This document shows positions 1 to 6,740 of a stretch of 17,457 nt of DNA, piece after piece. A model generated the notes under the pieces. The model saw only the letters and a list, made by a program, of their open reading frames with translations, searched no databases and was not told the DNA's origin. Position numbers and translations under genes: made by a program. The first letter of the stretch is position 1, and each line of letters begins with the position of its first letter. Origin of the DNA: an uncultured Polyangiaceae bacterium (GTDB taxonomy: Bacteria; Myxococcota_A; Polyangia; Polyangiales; Houyiibacteriaceae); the NCBI GenBank assembly GCA_947259605.1, contig CAMYMX010000018.1:1-17457 (forward strand). The letters run 5' to 3'.

Positions 1-612
1 GAAGACAAACACCTGTGCGCCACCGCTTTCGGTGCTGGCGGTTTGTGTCGTCGTCGCCACCACTTCGATCAGTCCGTCGCCGTCGAGGTCCGCAGCCGCA
101 AGGCCCCGCACCTCCGGCGCATTGCCGGCCGTGGTCGTATCGGCGACCCAGCGGCGATCGAGCGCGGACGAGTTTCCCGACCAAGAGTAGGCCACCACTT
201 GGTGCGCACGCCCCACGACGATTTCTTTTGAGCCATCCCCCTCGAGGTCGACGACGACATGTGGCGCATAGACGCGTCCCTCATCCCCGTCGTCTGAATC
301 GGCCAGCAGCTGCTTCTCACTGTCGAATACATACACCGAGTAGTACGCAGCGATCAGTTCGTTCCTCCCGTCGCCGTCGAGGTCCGCGATGAGCGGTGCG
401 GCGTACCAGCTGGTTTGGCCAGTAAGGTTGGCGACGAACACCGGCTCTTGCACCTCGCCCTGAGATTCGCCCGCCGCACAGATGGCATTGCGCTCCCCTC
501 CCGTGCTGCTGCCGCCGCGAGGGCCGTCTTCGTTGCCCCCAACGCTGCATGCCGTCGCCCCGACGAACGAAAAAAGAAGCGCAACTCTGCGCGTGCGTCC
601 CCAGGCTTTCAT
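1..612 (-). CDS. FG-GAP/VCBS-repeat lipoprotein, 3' end beyond window
   Basis: This frame is open from an ATG at 612 to the left edge (204 codons) and continues outside, so only the N-terminal part is visible. The first 21 residues form a signal peptide (RRVALLFSFVGATA) ending at C22, which is probably the lipidated cysteine. The lipobox ATAC is not ideal. A Gly/Ser-rich linker follows. Three repeats carry the calcium-binding motif DLDGDG or DLEGDG at residues 77-82, 122-127 and 175-180, each followed by a short beta strand such as NELIAAYY or KEIVVGR. This is the pattern of integrin-like FG-GAP/VCBS beta-propeller blades. The family is typically exported and binds carbohydrate, protein or calcium; no enzyme activity is implied. 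A purine-rich GGGGGA lies 4 bases before the start. The gene is divergent from the xylanase-like gene. The coding repeats share a 19-base DNA identity near 72 and 369. Confidence 0.82.
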   Translation of the reverse strand, partial: MKAWGRTRRVALLFSFVGATACSVGGNEDGPRGGSSTGGERNAICAAGESQGEVQEPVFVANLTGQTSWYAAPLIADLDGDGRNELIAAYYSVYVFDSEKQLLADSDDGDEGRVYAPHVVVDLEGDGSKEIVVGRAHQVVAYSWSGNSSALDRRWVADTTTAGNAPEVRGLAAADLDGDGLIEVVATTTQTASTESGGAQVFVF

Positions 613-732
613 CAATCCCCCGACTTCCGAGCATTCAAGAAAGCTCGCCATTTAGTGTAGCGCTCGACCGAGGCAACCCCCAAAGCGGAGCTCAACAAAT
701 CAAGCCCGCCACGGCGGCGTTACCCCCAAATG

Positions 733-753
733 CTGCTCCCGAGTCGCCGACCG
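733..753. repeat. 21-bp direct repeat, copy 1 (copy 2 at 2596-2616)
   Basis: Positions 733-753 and 2596-2616 are identical over 21 bases, and 27 of 30 bases match from about 731 to 760. Copy 2 lies inside the 3' end of the fatty-acyl-AMP ligase gene, where the minus strand reads RSATREQ just after the catalytic lysine. Copy 1 lies in the divergent spacer between the first two genes. Its minus strand also reads RSATREQHL, in a frame that stops at 700-702. A chance 21-base match in a window this size is very unlikely, but what copied it is unclear. Confidence 0.6.
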
Positions 754-798
754 TCGAAGGTGTTTGAAGAGGCTTCGAGTTCGTGGAATGTATTCGCG

Positions 799-1872
799 AT
801 GCGTTACGTACGCTCTCTCATCATCGTGCTTCCTCTCAGCGTCTTTGGCCTCGCTTGTGAAGGCGACGATCCGGTCGACTGCCGGACTGACGGGGCGAAC
901 TGCTCTGTGCGTGAGGCCGCCGTCCAGGCAGGTGTGCAGGTCGGCGCCGCGTTCCGCGAGGTCAGCGCGACCGACGACCCGAAGTACCTACCTGCGCTGA
1001 TCGCAAACTTCAATAGTGTGACCCACGAGCACGCTATGAAATGGGCTGCGACTCAGCCCCAATACGGGGTGTTCAATTTCGACGAGCCCGACCGGATGAT
1101 AGAACTCGCGGAAGCCAATGGCATGGCGGTGCGAGGCCACACGCTCGTCTGGGAGCAAGCCACGGTCGATGCCACCCCGGAGTACGTCACTGCAATCACC
1201 AATCCCGAAGAGCTGAGGACGCTCATGGCCAACCACATCCGGACGGTCGTGGGTCACTTCCGAGGTCGTGTGGATGCCTGGGATGTCGTCAATGAGCCCC
1301 TCGATACCTTGGGGTCAGAGGTGTATCAGAACATCTTCTACCAACTGATGGGCCCGGGCTACATCGCCGAAGCGTTCGAGTTGGCGCACGAGGCCGATCC
1401 CGACGCCACGCTATTTCTCAATGAAGCGTTGGTCAGCGACGACGGCGACAAGTTCGATGCGCTCCTCGCGTTGACGGCCGACCTGCTCGTACAGGGGGTG
1501 CCGATCCATGGCGTCGGCCTCCAGGGGCACTTCCTCACAGAAGCCCCCAACCACGATGAGCTCCTCGCCAACCTCCAAAAACTGGCGGCCCTGGGCGTCG
1601 TGGTCGAGCTCACCGAAGTCGACATCATCGTGCGGGGTCCGGGAGACGACGCCGCACGCCTCGAACGGCAGCGCCAGGAGTTCTTCGACATGGCAAGCGC
1701 GTGCCTGGCCGTCGAGGCATGCAAGCGAATCACGTTCTGGGGATTCACCGACCGCCACACATGGATCGATAGCTTTTTCGGCCCCGACTTGGCGCCATTG
1801 CCGCTGGACGAGAACTACGAACGGAAACCGGCGTACTTTGGATTGCGCGACGGCCTGCTGAGCGGACCGTAG
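799..1872 (+). CDS. GH10 family endo-1,4-beta-xylanase-like lipoprotein
   Basis: This is a 357-residue glycoside hydrolase family 10 protein, expected to cleave beta-1,4-xylan backbones by a retaining mechanism. I chose the ATG at 799 because it begins a clean lipoprotein signal (MRYVRSLIIVLPLSVFGLAC, lipid Cys20). The frame is open back to an ATG at 730, but that would put 23 hydrophilic residues ahead of the signal. The (beta/alpha)8 barrel spans roughly 45-350. WDVVNEP (161-167) contains the acid/base Glu166 and ELTEVDI (270-276) the nucleophile Glu273. GH114, W118, N165, H244 in LQGH and W314 match other conserved active-site residues. Two usual positions differ: the family's xENxMK motif reads EHAMK (His78), and the His after GHTLVW is Glu119. 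The preferred substrate may thus not be plain xylan. The protein is predicted to be anchored to the outer membrane or cell surface. Confidence 0.9.
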   Translation: MRYVRSLIIVLPLSVFGLACEGDDPVDCRTDGANCSVREAAVQAGVQVGAAFREVSATDDPKYLPALIANFNSVTHEHAMKWAATQPQYGVFNFDEPDRMIELAEANGMAVRGHTLVWEQATVDATPEYVTAITNPEELRTLMANHIRTVVGHFRGRVDAWDVVNEPLDTLGSEVYQNIFYQLMGPGYIAEAFELAHEADPDATLFLNEALVSDDGDKFDALLALTADLLVQGVPIHGVGLQGHFLTEAPNHDELLANLQKLAALGVVVELTEVDIIVRGPGDDAARLERQRQEFFDMASACLAVEACKRITFWGFTDRHTWIDSFFGPDLAPLPLDENYERKPAYFGLRDGLLSGP

Positions 1873-1893
1873 CTAGCGTCTTCGTCGCCCAAC

Positions 1894-2454
1894 TCACCGA
1901 AAGTTCTGCACGCTCCAAGTCTTGCCGTCCGCGCCCTTGGCAAAGCCGCATGCGACGCGCTCGTAGCGCGGGTTGCTCATATTGACGTAATGGCCGTGCT
2001 TCGAAAACCGCTTGCCGGGCCCTTCGTCCCACATCGCTTGGAGGCATCCCTCGACGACGCCGCTCTTCGAAGGCCATCCGGGGCACTCGTTCTGCGCAAG
2101 GCCTTCGGGTTTGCAGATGCCGCCGTTGAAGCCCGCGTGAACGCCTCGCTTGCTATCGTACTTCGCGTGCTTGTTGGCGCATGTCTCGCCCCCCTTCCAA
2201 CGCCCGAGCGGCGGCAGGCATTGGCACACCCAACGCAGCTGGTTGATTCGCGCGACACAGTCGTCGTAGGGGTTCCCGGTGCTCGGCGGGGGAGCCGGCG
2301 CGCAGTTCGTGCGTGGCCGGCTCAGCGCCCCCTTGCCGCAGCGCTTGTCAGACGCCAGGTCGCCGCCGGAACCAAACGCGCCGGAAGGCAACGGAAGCAA
2401 CACGCCCAAGCCTGCAAGCGTCACAACAGCCACCACCACCGTTCCCCGCTTCAT
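1894..2454 (-). CDS. Secreted CAP-domain (SCP/PR-1 superfamily) protein
   Basis: This 186-residue exported protein has a signal peptide over about residues 1-28 (TVVVAVVTLAGLGVLLPLPSGA). A Pro-rich linker leads into a Cys-rich CAP domain from about 62 to 186. Diagnostic stretches are DDCVARINQLR (64-74), CANKHAKYDSKRGVHAGF (92-109), NECPGWPSK (122-130), MWDEGPG (141-147) and HGHYVNMSNPRYERVACGF (153-171). The last is the classic CAP signature with its conserved His155. The mature part has ten cysteines, suggesting several disulfides. CAP proteins are extracellular, often bind lipids or sterols, and rarely have a proven catalytic activity, so no reaction can be assigned. The gene converges with the xylanase-like gene, with 21 bp between the stops. 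No strong Shine-Dalgarno precedes the ATG at 2454. Confidence 0.85.
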   Translation of the reverse strand: MKRGTVVVAVVTLAGLGVLLPLPSGAFGSGGDLASDKRCGKGALSRPRTNCAPAPPPSTGNPYDDCVARINQLRWVCQCLPPLGRWKGGETCANKHAKYDSKRGVHAGFNGGICKPEGLAQNECPGWPSKSGVVEGCLQAMWDEGPGKRFSKHGHYVNMSNPRYERVACGFAKGADGKTWSVQNFR

Positions 2455-2535
2455 GGCACCAGACTAGCAACAGACACCGACCGCGCCCAGCGGGCACGAG
2501 ACGCGGTTAGAACAACCGGCCGCGCAGCCTATGCG

Positions 2536-4212
2536 TCAAGCGACTGCCAACCCACCCATTCTGCGCCGCACCCCACCCAACGTCCGCCTAAGATACTGCT
2601 CCCGAGTCGCCGACCGCTGAAGCTTCCCGCTCGTCGTCTTCGGCAACGACCCAGCCTCGATCAGCACCACCTCGCTCACCGTGAGACCGACCTCGCCCTG
2701 CACGGCGCGGACGATGTTCGATTCGATGGTTTTCGGGTCGCCGTAGCGGTACTCGGCAGCCACGACGATTCGCTCGGTAGGGTTGCCCCTGATCGAAAAG
2801 GCCGCGACGTTGCCCATTCGTATGCCCTCGACGCGCCCCGCCGCGACTTCGATGGGCGTCGGGTCGTAGTTGCGGCCGCGGACGATGATCATGTCTTTCA
2901 AACGACCCGTCACGAAGAGCTCACCCTTCGACATGTACCCAAGGTCTCCCGTCTTGACACCGCCGTCGACAAAGACGCGCTTCGTCGCCTCTTCGTTCTC
3001 CCAGTAGCCGTCCGTGACGCTGGGCCCCTGCACGAACACCTCGCCGACACGCCCCTCCGGAAGGGGCGTGTCGTCTTCCCCGAGGATCGAGACGCGATGG
3101 CGGGGAAGGGCTCGTCCGCACGACACCACCGGAACGCGGTGCTCGAGGAAATGTAGTCCTGACCCGCCGTCGTCGGTGGCTTCGGATTCGAGCACGCATT
3201 GATCCACCTTGAGCTCGTCGTCCATCCCCGCGAACGTCACGGCCAATGTGGTTTCAGCCATGCCGTAGCACGCGAGAAACGCGCTCGGCTTCAACCCTGC
3301 CTCGCCAAAACGATCGAAAAAACCCTGGATGGCATCGGGCTGAATCGGCTCCGCGCCGCATCCGAGCACGCGCACCGCCGACAGGTCCAGCCCGTCCGTC
3401 GACTTCGTGCGCCGCGCAGCCAAGGCATACCCGAAGTTCGGCGCAAACGAGATCGTTCCGCGGTCTTCCGAGAGCGTCCTGACCCACAGCCCTGGGTCTT
3501 TCAGGAAGTCGAGCGTAGAGATGAACGTGACGGGCGTCCGCGTCACCAGCGGAGACATCACGAAGCCAATCAAGCCCATGTCGTGGTAGAGCGGAAGCCA
3601 GCTCACCCCGCGGTCCTCAGGGCTCGCGCCCAGCCCGTCCACCATGATGGCGTGCGCGTTTGCCCAAAGACTCCCGTGCGTCACCCGAACACCGCGAGGC
3701 GCAGCCGTGCTCCCCGAAGTGAACTGAAGAAACACCACTTGGTCGTCGCTCACGGCGCCGAGGTGCAGCTCCCCGCCATCGGGCAGTTCATCCATCGAGA
3801 CCACTTCGCGCAGCGACGGAATCCGATCCGGAAGCCCGCGCAGGGTGTACGCGACCGGCGAGTCGGCAAGGACCAAGCTTGCCCGCGCGGTCGCCAACAT
3901 GCGCCCCGTGGTCTCCGCCCACGAGTCCAGCTGCCCAAGCGTCAACGGCGGATACAAAGGCACCGCAATGAACCCAGCCCGAACGCAACCAAGAAACGCT
4001 GGCACGAAGTCCCGCGGCCGATGCAGCACGAGCCCAACCCGATCCCCACGCCGAACGCCAAGGCGCTGCATGCCGCGAGCCATCCGGTCTGCGTCTGCGA
4101 CAAGCGCACCGTAGGTCAGCTCGTCGACGGACCCATTGTCCCGATACCGATGCGCATCACGCTCCGATCTGCCGAGCTCTTCCAATAGCTGTGAGAAGTC
4201 GTTCGCTTGCAT
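2536..4212 (-). CDS. Fatty-acyl-AMP ligase (FAAL), FadD32-like
   Basis: This 558-residue member of the ANL adenylate-forming superfamily should use ATP to turn a fatty acid into acyl-AMP and pass it to an acyl carrier protein or polyketide synthase. Visible motifs are the P-loop QFTSGSTAAPRGV (163-175), WLPLYHDMGLIG (205-216), the adenine-binding YGMAET (316-321), KTGDLGYM (420-427) with Asp423, GRLKDMIIVRGRNYDPTPIE (436-455) and the C-terminal catalytic Lys530 in PKTTSGK. STLDFLKDP...APNFGYALAARR (232-267) is the arrangement typical of FAALs rather than fatty-acyl-CoA synthetases. Length is usual for the family. No carrier protein, ketosynthase or other partner is encoded in this window, so its product is unknown. 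A GGAG lies 8 bases before the ATG. The spacer upstream holds an 8-bp dyad and then an insertion sequence. Confidence 0.9.
   Translation of the reverse strand: MQANDFSQLLEELGRSERDAHRYRDNGSVDELTYGALVADADRMARGMQRLGVRRGDRVGLVLHRPRDFVPAFLGCVRAGFIAVPLYPPLTLGQLDSWAETTGRMLATARASLVLADSPVAYTLRGLPDRIPSLREVVSMDELPDGGELHLGAVSDDQVVFLQFTSGSTAAPRGVRVTHGSLWANAHAIMVDGLGASPEDRGVSWLPLYHDMGLIGFVMSPLVTRTPVTFISTLDFLKDPGLWVRTLSEDRGTISFAPNFGYALAARRTKSTDGLDLSAVRVLGCGAEPIQPDAIQGFFDRFGEAGLKPSAFLACYGMAETTLAVTFAGMDDELKVDQCVLESEATDDGGSGLHFLEHRVPVVSCGRALPRHRVSILGEDDTPLPEGRVGEVFVQGPSVTDGYWENEEATKRVFVDGGVKTGDLGYMSKGELFVTGRLKDMIIVRGRNYDPTPIEVAAGRVEGIRMGNVAAFSIRGNPTERIVVAAEYRYGDPKTIESNIVRAVQGEVGLTVSEVVLIEAGSLPKTTSGKLQRSATREQYLRRTLGGVRRRMGGLAVA
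2596..2616. repeat. 21-bp direct repeat, copy 2
   Basis: This is the second copy of the exact 21-base match with 733-753. It lies within the 3' end of the fatty-acyl-AMP ligase gene and encodes SATREQ and flanking residues on the minus strand. This coding copy is presumably the source and the intergenic copy a fragment. Confidence 0.6.
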
Positions 4213-4229
4213 GGCTCAGGCTCCGTTCC

Positions 4230-4252
4230 CACTGCCCACACACCGGGCAGTG
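4230..4252. promoter_or_regulatory. 8-bp dyad upstream of the FAAL gene (operator or leader hairpin)
   Basis: CACTGCCC at 4230-4237 and GGGCAGTG at 4245-4252 are perfect inverted copies separated by 7 bases. The nearest arm is 17 bp upstream of the FAAL start codon at 4212. This could be a repressor operator overlapping the leader, or an RNA hairpin just above the ribosome-binding site. No T-run follows on either strand, so it is unlikely to be an intrinsic terminator. I see no convincing -35/-10 pair beside it. Confidence 0.4.
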
Positions 4253-4459
4253 TCCCTTTCACCCCCTCGGAGATGCATCAGTCATGCCAACCGCCAACCC
4301 TCAATTCCTGGAGGTTTCGTGAAATTCCGGCCCCCCGACCGACGCCCAACTGTGACTCCCGAGCACAGAATCCGTCACACGTAGTTTTACACCCCTGTGC
4401 GTCTATTCACCGGTCGCCAGGCGCCGCAACATCCGCAAGAAGACGCCCAAAAACCACCG

Positions 4460-4469
4460 GCCGCGCGGC
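4460..4469. repeat. 10-bp target-site duplication, left copy
   Basis: GCCGCGCGGC occurs here and at 5960-5969, directly abutting both ends of the insertion sequence in the same orientation. Ten bases is within the range made by IS4-family elements. The target is itself a perfect palindrome, so the element's short inverted repeats look like one 18-bp inverted repeat unless the two parts are separated. Confidence 0.8.
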
Positions 4470-4487
4470 TCATGATCCTACACAAGT
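4470..4487 (+). repeat. Left terminal inverted repeat of the IS
   Basis: This is the outer 18 bases of the element. The first seven (TCATGAT) are identical to the other end. The inner TACACAAGT matches the inner part of the IS50 outside end as I remember it. A GATC lies at 4474-4477. Confidence 0.75.
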
Positions 4488-4525
4488 CGAAACGCCGTTT
4501 GATTTCGATCGGTTAGGAAGGCTAG

Positions 4526-5959
4526 TTGCTGCCTTCGCAGTGCTGTGATCTACCTAGGTGGATGGGGGAAGAAAAGCGATTGGTGGACAGCGAGTATGCG
4601 GGGGCGACGCTCGGTGATCAGAGGCTGAATTCGAGGCTGCAGAAGATAGCCGGAACGCTGGAGGCGAATCCGGAGGTGGGCTTTCCACATGCGATGACCG
4701 AGGCGGAGCTCGAAGCGTTCTACCGGTTTCTGAGCAATGACCGAGTCGAGCCGGACAGCATCTTGGCGCCGCACGTGCAGGCGACGCTCGGCCGATGCGA
4801 AGGGCAGGACACCGTGCTGTGCGTGCACGACACGACCGTGTTTCGATTCAAAACGCCGCGAGAAGGATTGGGCGAATACGCAGGCCGCACTTTGTTTGGA
4901 CACGTCTCGATGGCCGTCGGCTCAGACGGTGTTCCGCTCGGCGTGGTGGGCCTTGATCCGTGGGCACGGGGCAAAGACACGGTCACTCAGCGCAAACACC
5001 GTGGCGAGCTGACCTATCATCGCTCGGTCGGACTACCGAACGAGCAAGACCGATGGATCTCGATGGTCGACGAAGTCGAAACGATTGTCGGCCGAGCTCG
5101 GGCCCTTCACGTCATGGACAGCGAAGCCGATGACTACGACTTGCTGCGCAGGATCGTCGAACAAGGAAGCCGCTTCATCATTCGAGCGTCGGGCAATCGT
5201 CGCTTGCAGGCCGAATACGACGAGCCTGCAAAAATGAGGGAATTCGTGTCGTCCTGTCCGGTGGTGTGCGCGCGCAGCGTGCCGCTTTCCAAACGCCAGA
5301 AGACACGATTTCGAGTCAACACGAAGCAGAAGCTCCCTCGTCAATCGCGACAAGCCACGCTGTCGATTGGCGCAGGTACCGTCGCGATTCGCGCTCCATC
5401 GTACTACGCCAAGAGCGTCCGCCAGTCCTTGCCGCTCCATGTCGTGTGGGTGCGTGAAGTCGATGTGGCCGATGAAGTCGAGCCGGTCGAGTGGACGCTG
5501 ATGACGACCGAGCCCATCGATACGCCCGAGCAAATCCTAGCGGTGGTGGACTCGTACCGACATCGATGGAAAATCGAAGAGCTGTTCAAAGCGCTCAAGA
5601 CAGGCTGTGCGTATGAGAAGAGGCAGCTCGGAAGCTATCGCACCCTGGTCAATGCCCTTGCGCTGTTGTTGCCGATCGCATGGAACTTGCTGCGACTACG
5701 CACGCTAGCCCACGACGAACAAAAGCTTCCGGCAGCCACGGTGTTGTCGTCGGTCGAGCTACAGGTGCTGCACCACGTCGCCGAAAAGCCGCTTCCCAAA
5801 GATCCGACGCTACGACAGGCGATGCTGGCCATCGCACGGCTCGGCGGACATCTGAAACGCAACGGCGAACCAGGGTGGCTCGTGCTTGGCCGTGGCTATC
5901 TCAAGCTGCTCGATCTCGCACAAGGCTTTCTCATCGCCAAAAGATGTGATCAATCATGA
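4526..5959 (+). CDS. IS4-family transposase, Tn5-like DDE
   Basis: This 477-residue transposase carries out cut-and-paste movement of the surrounding element. The N-terminal part (about 12-80) is the Tn5-type DNA-binding region, with SEYAGATLGDQRL aligning to the SAALGDPR stretch of Tn5 transposase. The catalytic RNase-H-like triad is D102 (CVHDTTVF), D198 (HVMDSEADDYDLL) and E351 in YRHRWKIEELFKALKTG, the YREK signature of the IS4 family. The C-terminal 100 residues correspond to the Tn5 dimerisation region. Length equals Tn5 transposase (476). The start is a TTG at 4526 with AGGAAGG four bases ahead. An in-frame ATG at 4562 gives 465 residues, but its AGGTGG touches the codon. The stop TGA forms the last three bases of the element. 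Confidence 0.92.
   Translation: MLPSQCCDLPRWMGEEKRLVDSEYAGATLGDQRLNSRLQKIAGTLEANPEVGFPHAMTEAELEAFYRFLSNDRVEPDSILAPHVQATLGRCEGQDTVLCVHDTTVFRFKTPREGLGEYAGRTLFGHVSMAVGSDGVPLGVVGLDPWARGKDTVTQRKHRGELTYHRSVGLPNEQDRWISMVDEVETIVGRARALHVMDSEADDYDLLRRIVEQGSRFIIRASGNRRLQAEYDEPAKMREFVSSCPVVCARSVPLSKRQKTRFRVNTKQKLPRQSRQATLSIGAGTVAIRAPSYYAKSVRQSLPLHVVWVREVDVADEVEPVEWTLMTTEPIDTPEQILAVVDSYRHRWKIEELFKALKTGCAYEKRQLGSYRTLVNALALLLPIAWNLLRLRTLAHDEQKLPAATVLSSVELQVLHHVAEKPLPKDPTLRQAMLAIARLGGHLKRNGEPGWLVLGRGYLKLLDLAQGFLIAKRCDQS
5942..5959 (-). repeat. Right terminal inverted repeat of the IS
   Basis: Read inward on the minus strand it is TCATGATTGATCACATCT. Its inner part resembles the IS50 inside end (TTGATCAGATCT), including a GATC. 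It overlaps the last codons and stop of the transposase gene, as the inside end does in IS50. Confidence 0.75.
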
Positions 5960-5969
5960 GCCGCGCGGC
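5960..5969. repeat. 10-bp target-site duplication, right copy
   Basis: GCCGCGCGGC is identical to 4460-4469 and abuts the right end of the element. The flanking bases beyond the repeat differ on the two sides, so the duplication is exactly ten bases. Confidence 0.8.
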
Positions 5970-6065
5970 CGCTTCACCTTGGGCTCCGACGAGCTCCCTC
6001 CCAGAGCACCGTCTGCTCGCCGCGGTCAGCGGCTGCTTCTCCAGCGGGAGCCCCTTCTCTCGAGG

Positions 6066-6548
6066 CTAAAAATTCGTAGCGACGCTCGAAAGCGCGTCGA
6101 TCGGAAGGCCGGCACCGGCGCGAAGCGCGTCGTGATCTGCGGCGAGATCTTTCGGGCCCACCTTGAGCACGAATGCATCGGCCTTCATGTACCCGTAGAC
6201 GGGCACGTTGCGGTCGAACAAGCCGAAGAACCGATCTGGGGAGCCCTCGAGCGCCTGTAGCCGAAAGCTACTAATCACTTGCTTTTGCACGATGCCGACC
6301 TGCTGCGGGGTTAGGTCCGGGTGGTCGTACTTCGAGACCTGAATGAACGCGTCCGTCTCCGCCATCGGAACACCCCCCGGCGTGAACATGTGGTTCTCGA
6401 CTTTGTTCACCTGGTTGTCATCGGCGTGCAGGTACGTCTCGCCCATGAAGACGATTGGCTCGTAGCTCCTGCGAGAGAGCTTGTTGTATACGAGCAGTCC
6501 GACGACGGCGAGCGCCACGACCACGAGGTACACTTTCTTTCTCTCCAT
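6066..6548 (-). CDS. Small single-span membrane protein of unknown function
   Basis: I do not recognise this 160-residue protein. An N-terminal hydrophobic segment (about 5-20, KVYLVVVALAVVGLLVY) preceded by MERKK and followed by KLSRRS looks like an uncleaved anchor with the rest outside the cytoplasm. The remaining 135 residues are soluble, with no cysteine and no motif I can name. Predicted strands and helices include EPIVFMGETYLHAD and DLTPQQVGIVQKQVISSF. Its start is followed on the upstream side only by the gene-poor 6549-6925 stretch. The insertion sequence ends about 107 bp beyond its stop. G-rich GGGTGGCGGG touches the ATG, so the ribosome-binding site is not typical. Codon use fits the neighbours, and I believe it is a real gene. 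Confidence 0.65.
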   Translation of the reverse strand: MERKKVYLVVVALAVVGLLVYNKLSRRSYEPIVFMGETYLHADDNQVNKVENHMFTPGGVPMAETDAFIQVSKYDHPDLTPQQVGIVQKQVISSFRLQALEGSPDRFFGLFDRNVPVYGYMKADAFVLKVGPKDLAADHDALRAGAGLPIDALSSVATNF

Positions 6549-6600
6549 CCCGCCACCCTAGGCAAGAGCGGCCCCGAAAGAAAGTTACCCGCCCCCGTCC

Positions 6601-6740
6601 CTAAATATCTACGCCCGTCGGACACGTCGTCTGCGGGCTCGTCTCGTCGGCGGTCGCCACCCAAGAAAACCACGTGCGGCTCGGTGAGTCGTTGGGGAGG
6701 TTGTAGGAAAGGAATCCGTCCTTGCGGCTGGTATCCCTCA
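6601..6740 (-). pseudogene. Possible 3' remnant of a truncated gene
   Basis: On the minus strand this frame ends in a TAG at 6601-6603. It reads RKDGFLSYNLPNDSPSRT and then WFSWVATADETSPQTTCPTG just before the stop. Residue composition and G/C-rich third positions look like the tail of an exported protein. No start codon with a plausible N-terminus exists. Toward its 5' side the frame runs into the terminal repeat of the 140-bp element at 6741, which suggests the gene lost its front part there. The evidence is only compositional, and I cannot name a family. Confidence 0.3.

Larger units (their letters stand above)
4470..5959. mobile_element. Complete IS4-family (IS50/Tn5-like) insertion sequence, 1490 bp
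   Basis: The element is bounded by 10-bp direct repeats, carries one full-length DDE transposase, and begins and ends with related 18-bp ends. The left end (4470-4487) is TCATGATCCTACACAAGT; the right end read inward (5959 to 5942) is TCATGATTGATCACATCT. They match at 12 of 18 bases, including the outer seven. The inner halves resemble the ends of IS50: TACACAAGT as in its outside end, and TTGATCA-ATCT as in its inside end. Each end contains a GATC. The total length is close to IS50 (about 1.5 kb). Intact ends, perfect target duplication and an undamaged transposase argue for recent insertion. It sits between the FAAL gene and a small membrane-protein gene, and I see no supported gene that it interrupts. 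Confidence 0.88.

Noticed and set aside
2510..2530. ACCGGCCGCGC near the FAAL stop as a leftover IS end or second target copy.
   Set aside because: Only about 11 GC-rich bases match the region beside the insertion sequence, and nothing of the TCATGAT end is present.
1990..3156. Plus-strand open frame of 388 codons opposite the CAP and FAAL genes.
   Set aside because: It crosses two real genes and their spacer on the other strand, is dominated by Arg, His and Ala, and has no domain.
4459..4476. 18-bp perfect inverted repeat with 5953-5970 as the IS terminal repeat.
   Set aside because: The outer ten bases are present on both sides as a direct repeat, which is the target-site duplication. Because it is a palindrome it mimics an inverted repeat. 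The true shared end begins at TCATGAT.
5971..6065. A gene interrupted by the insertion sequence, rebuilt by joining the flanks.
   Set aside because: Joining the flanks gives minus-strand frames of about 40-50 codons, but none has a start codon with a ribosome-binding site. The neighbouring genes are complete without it.
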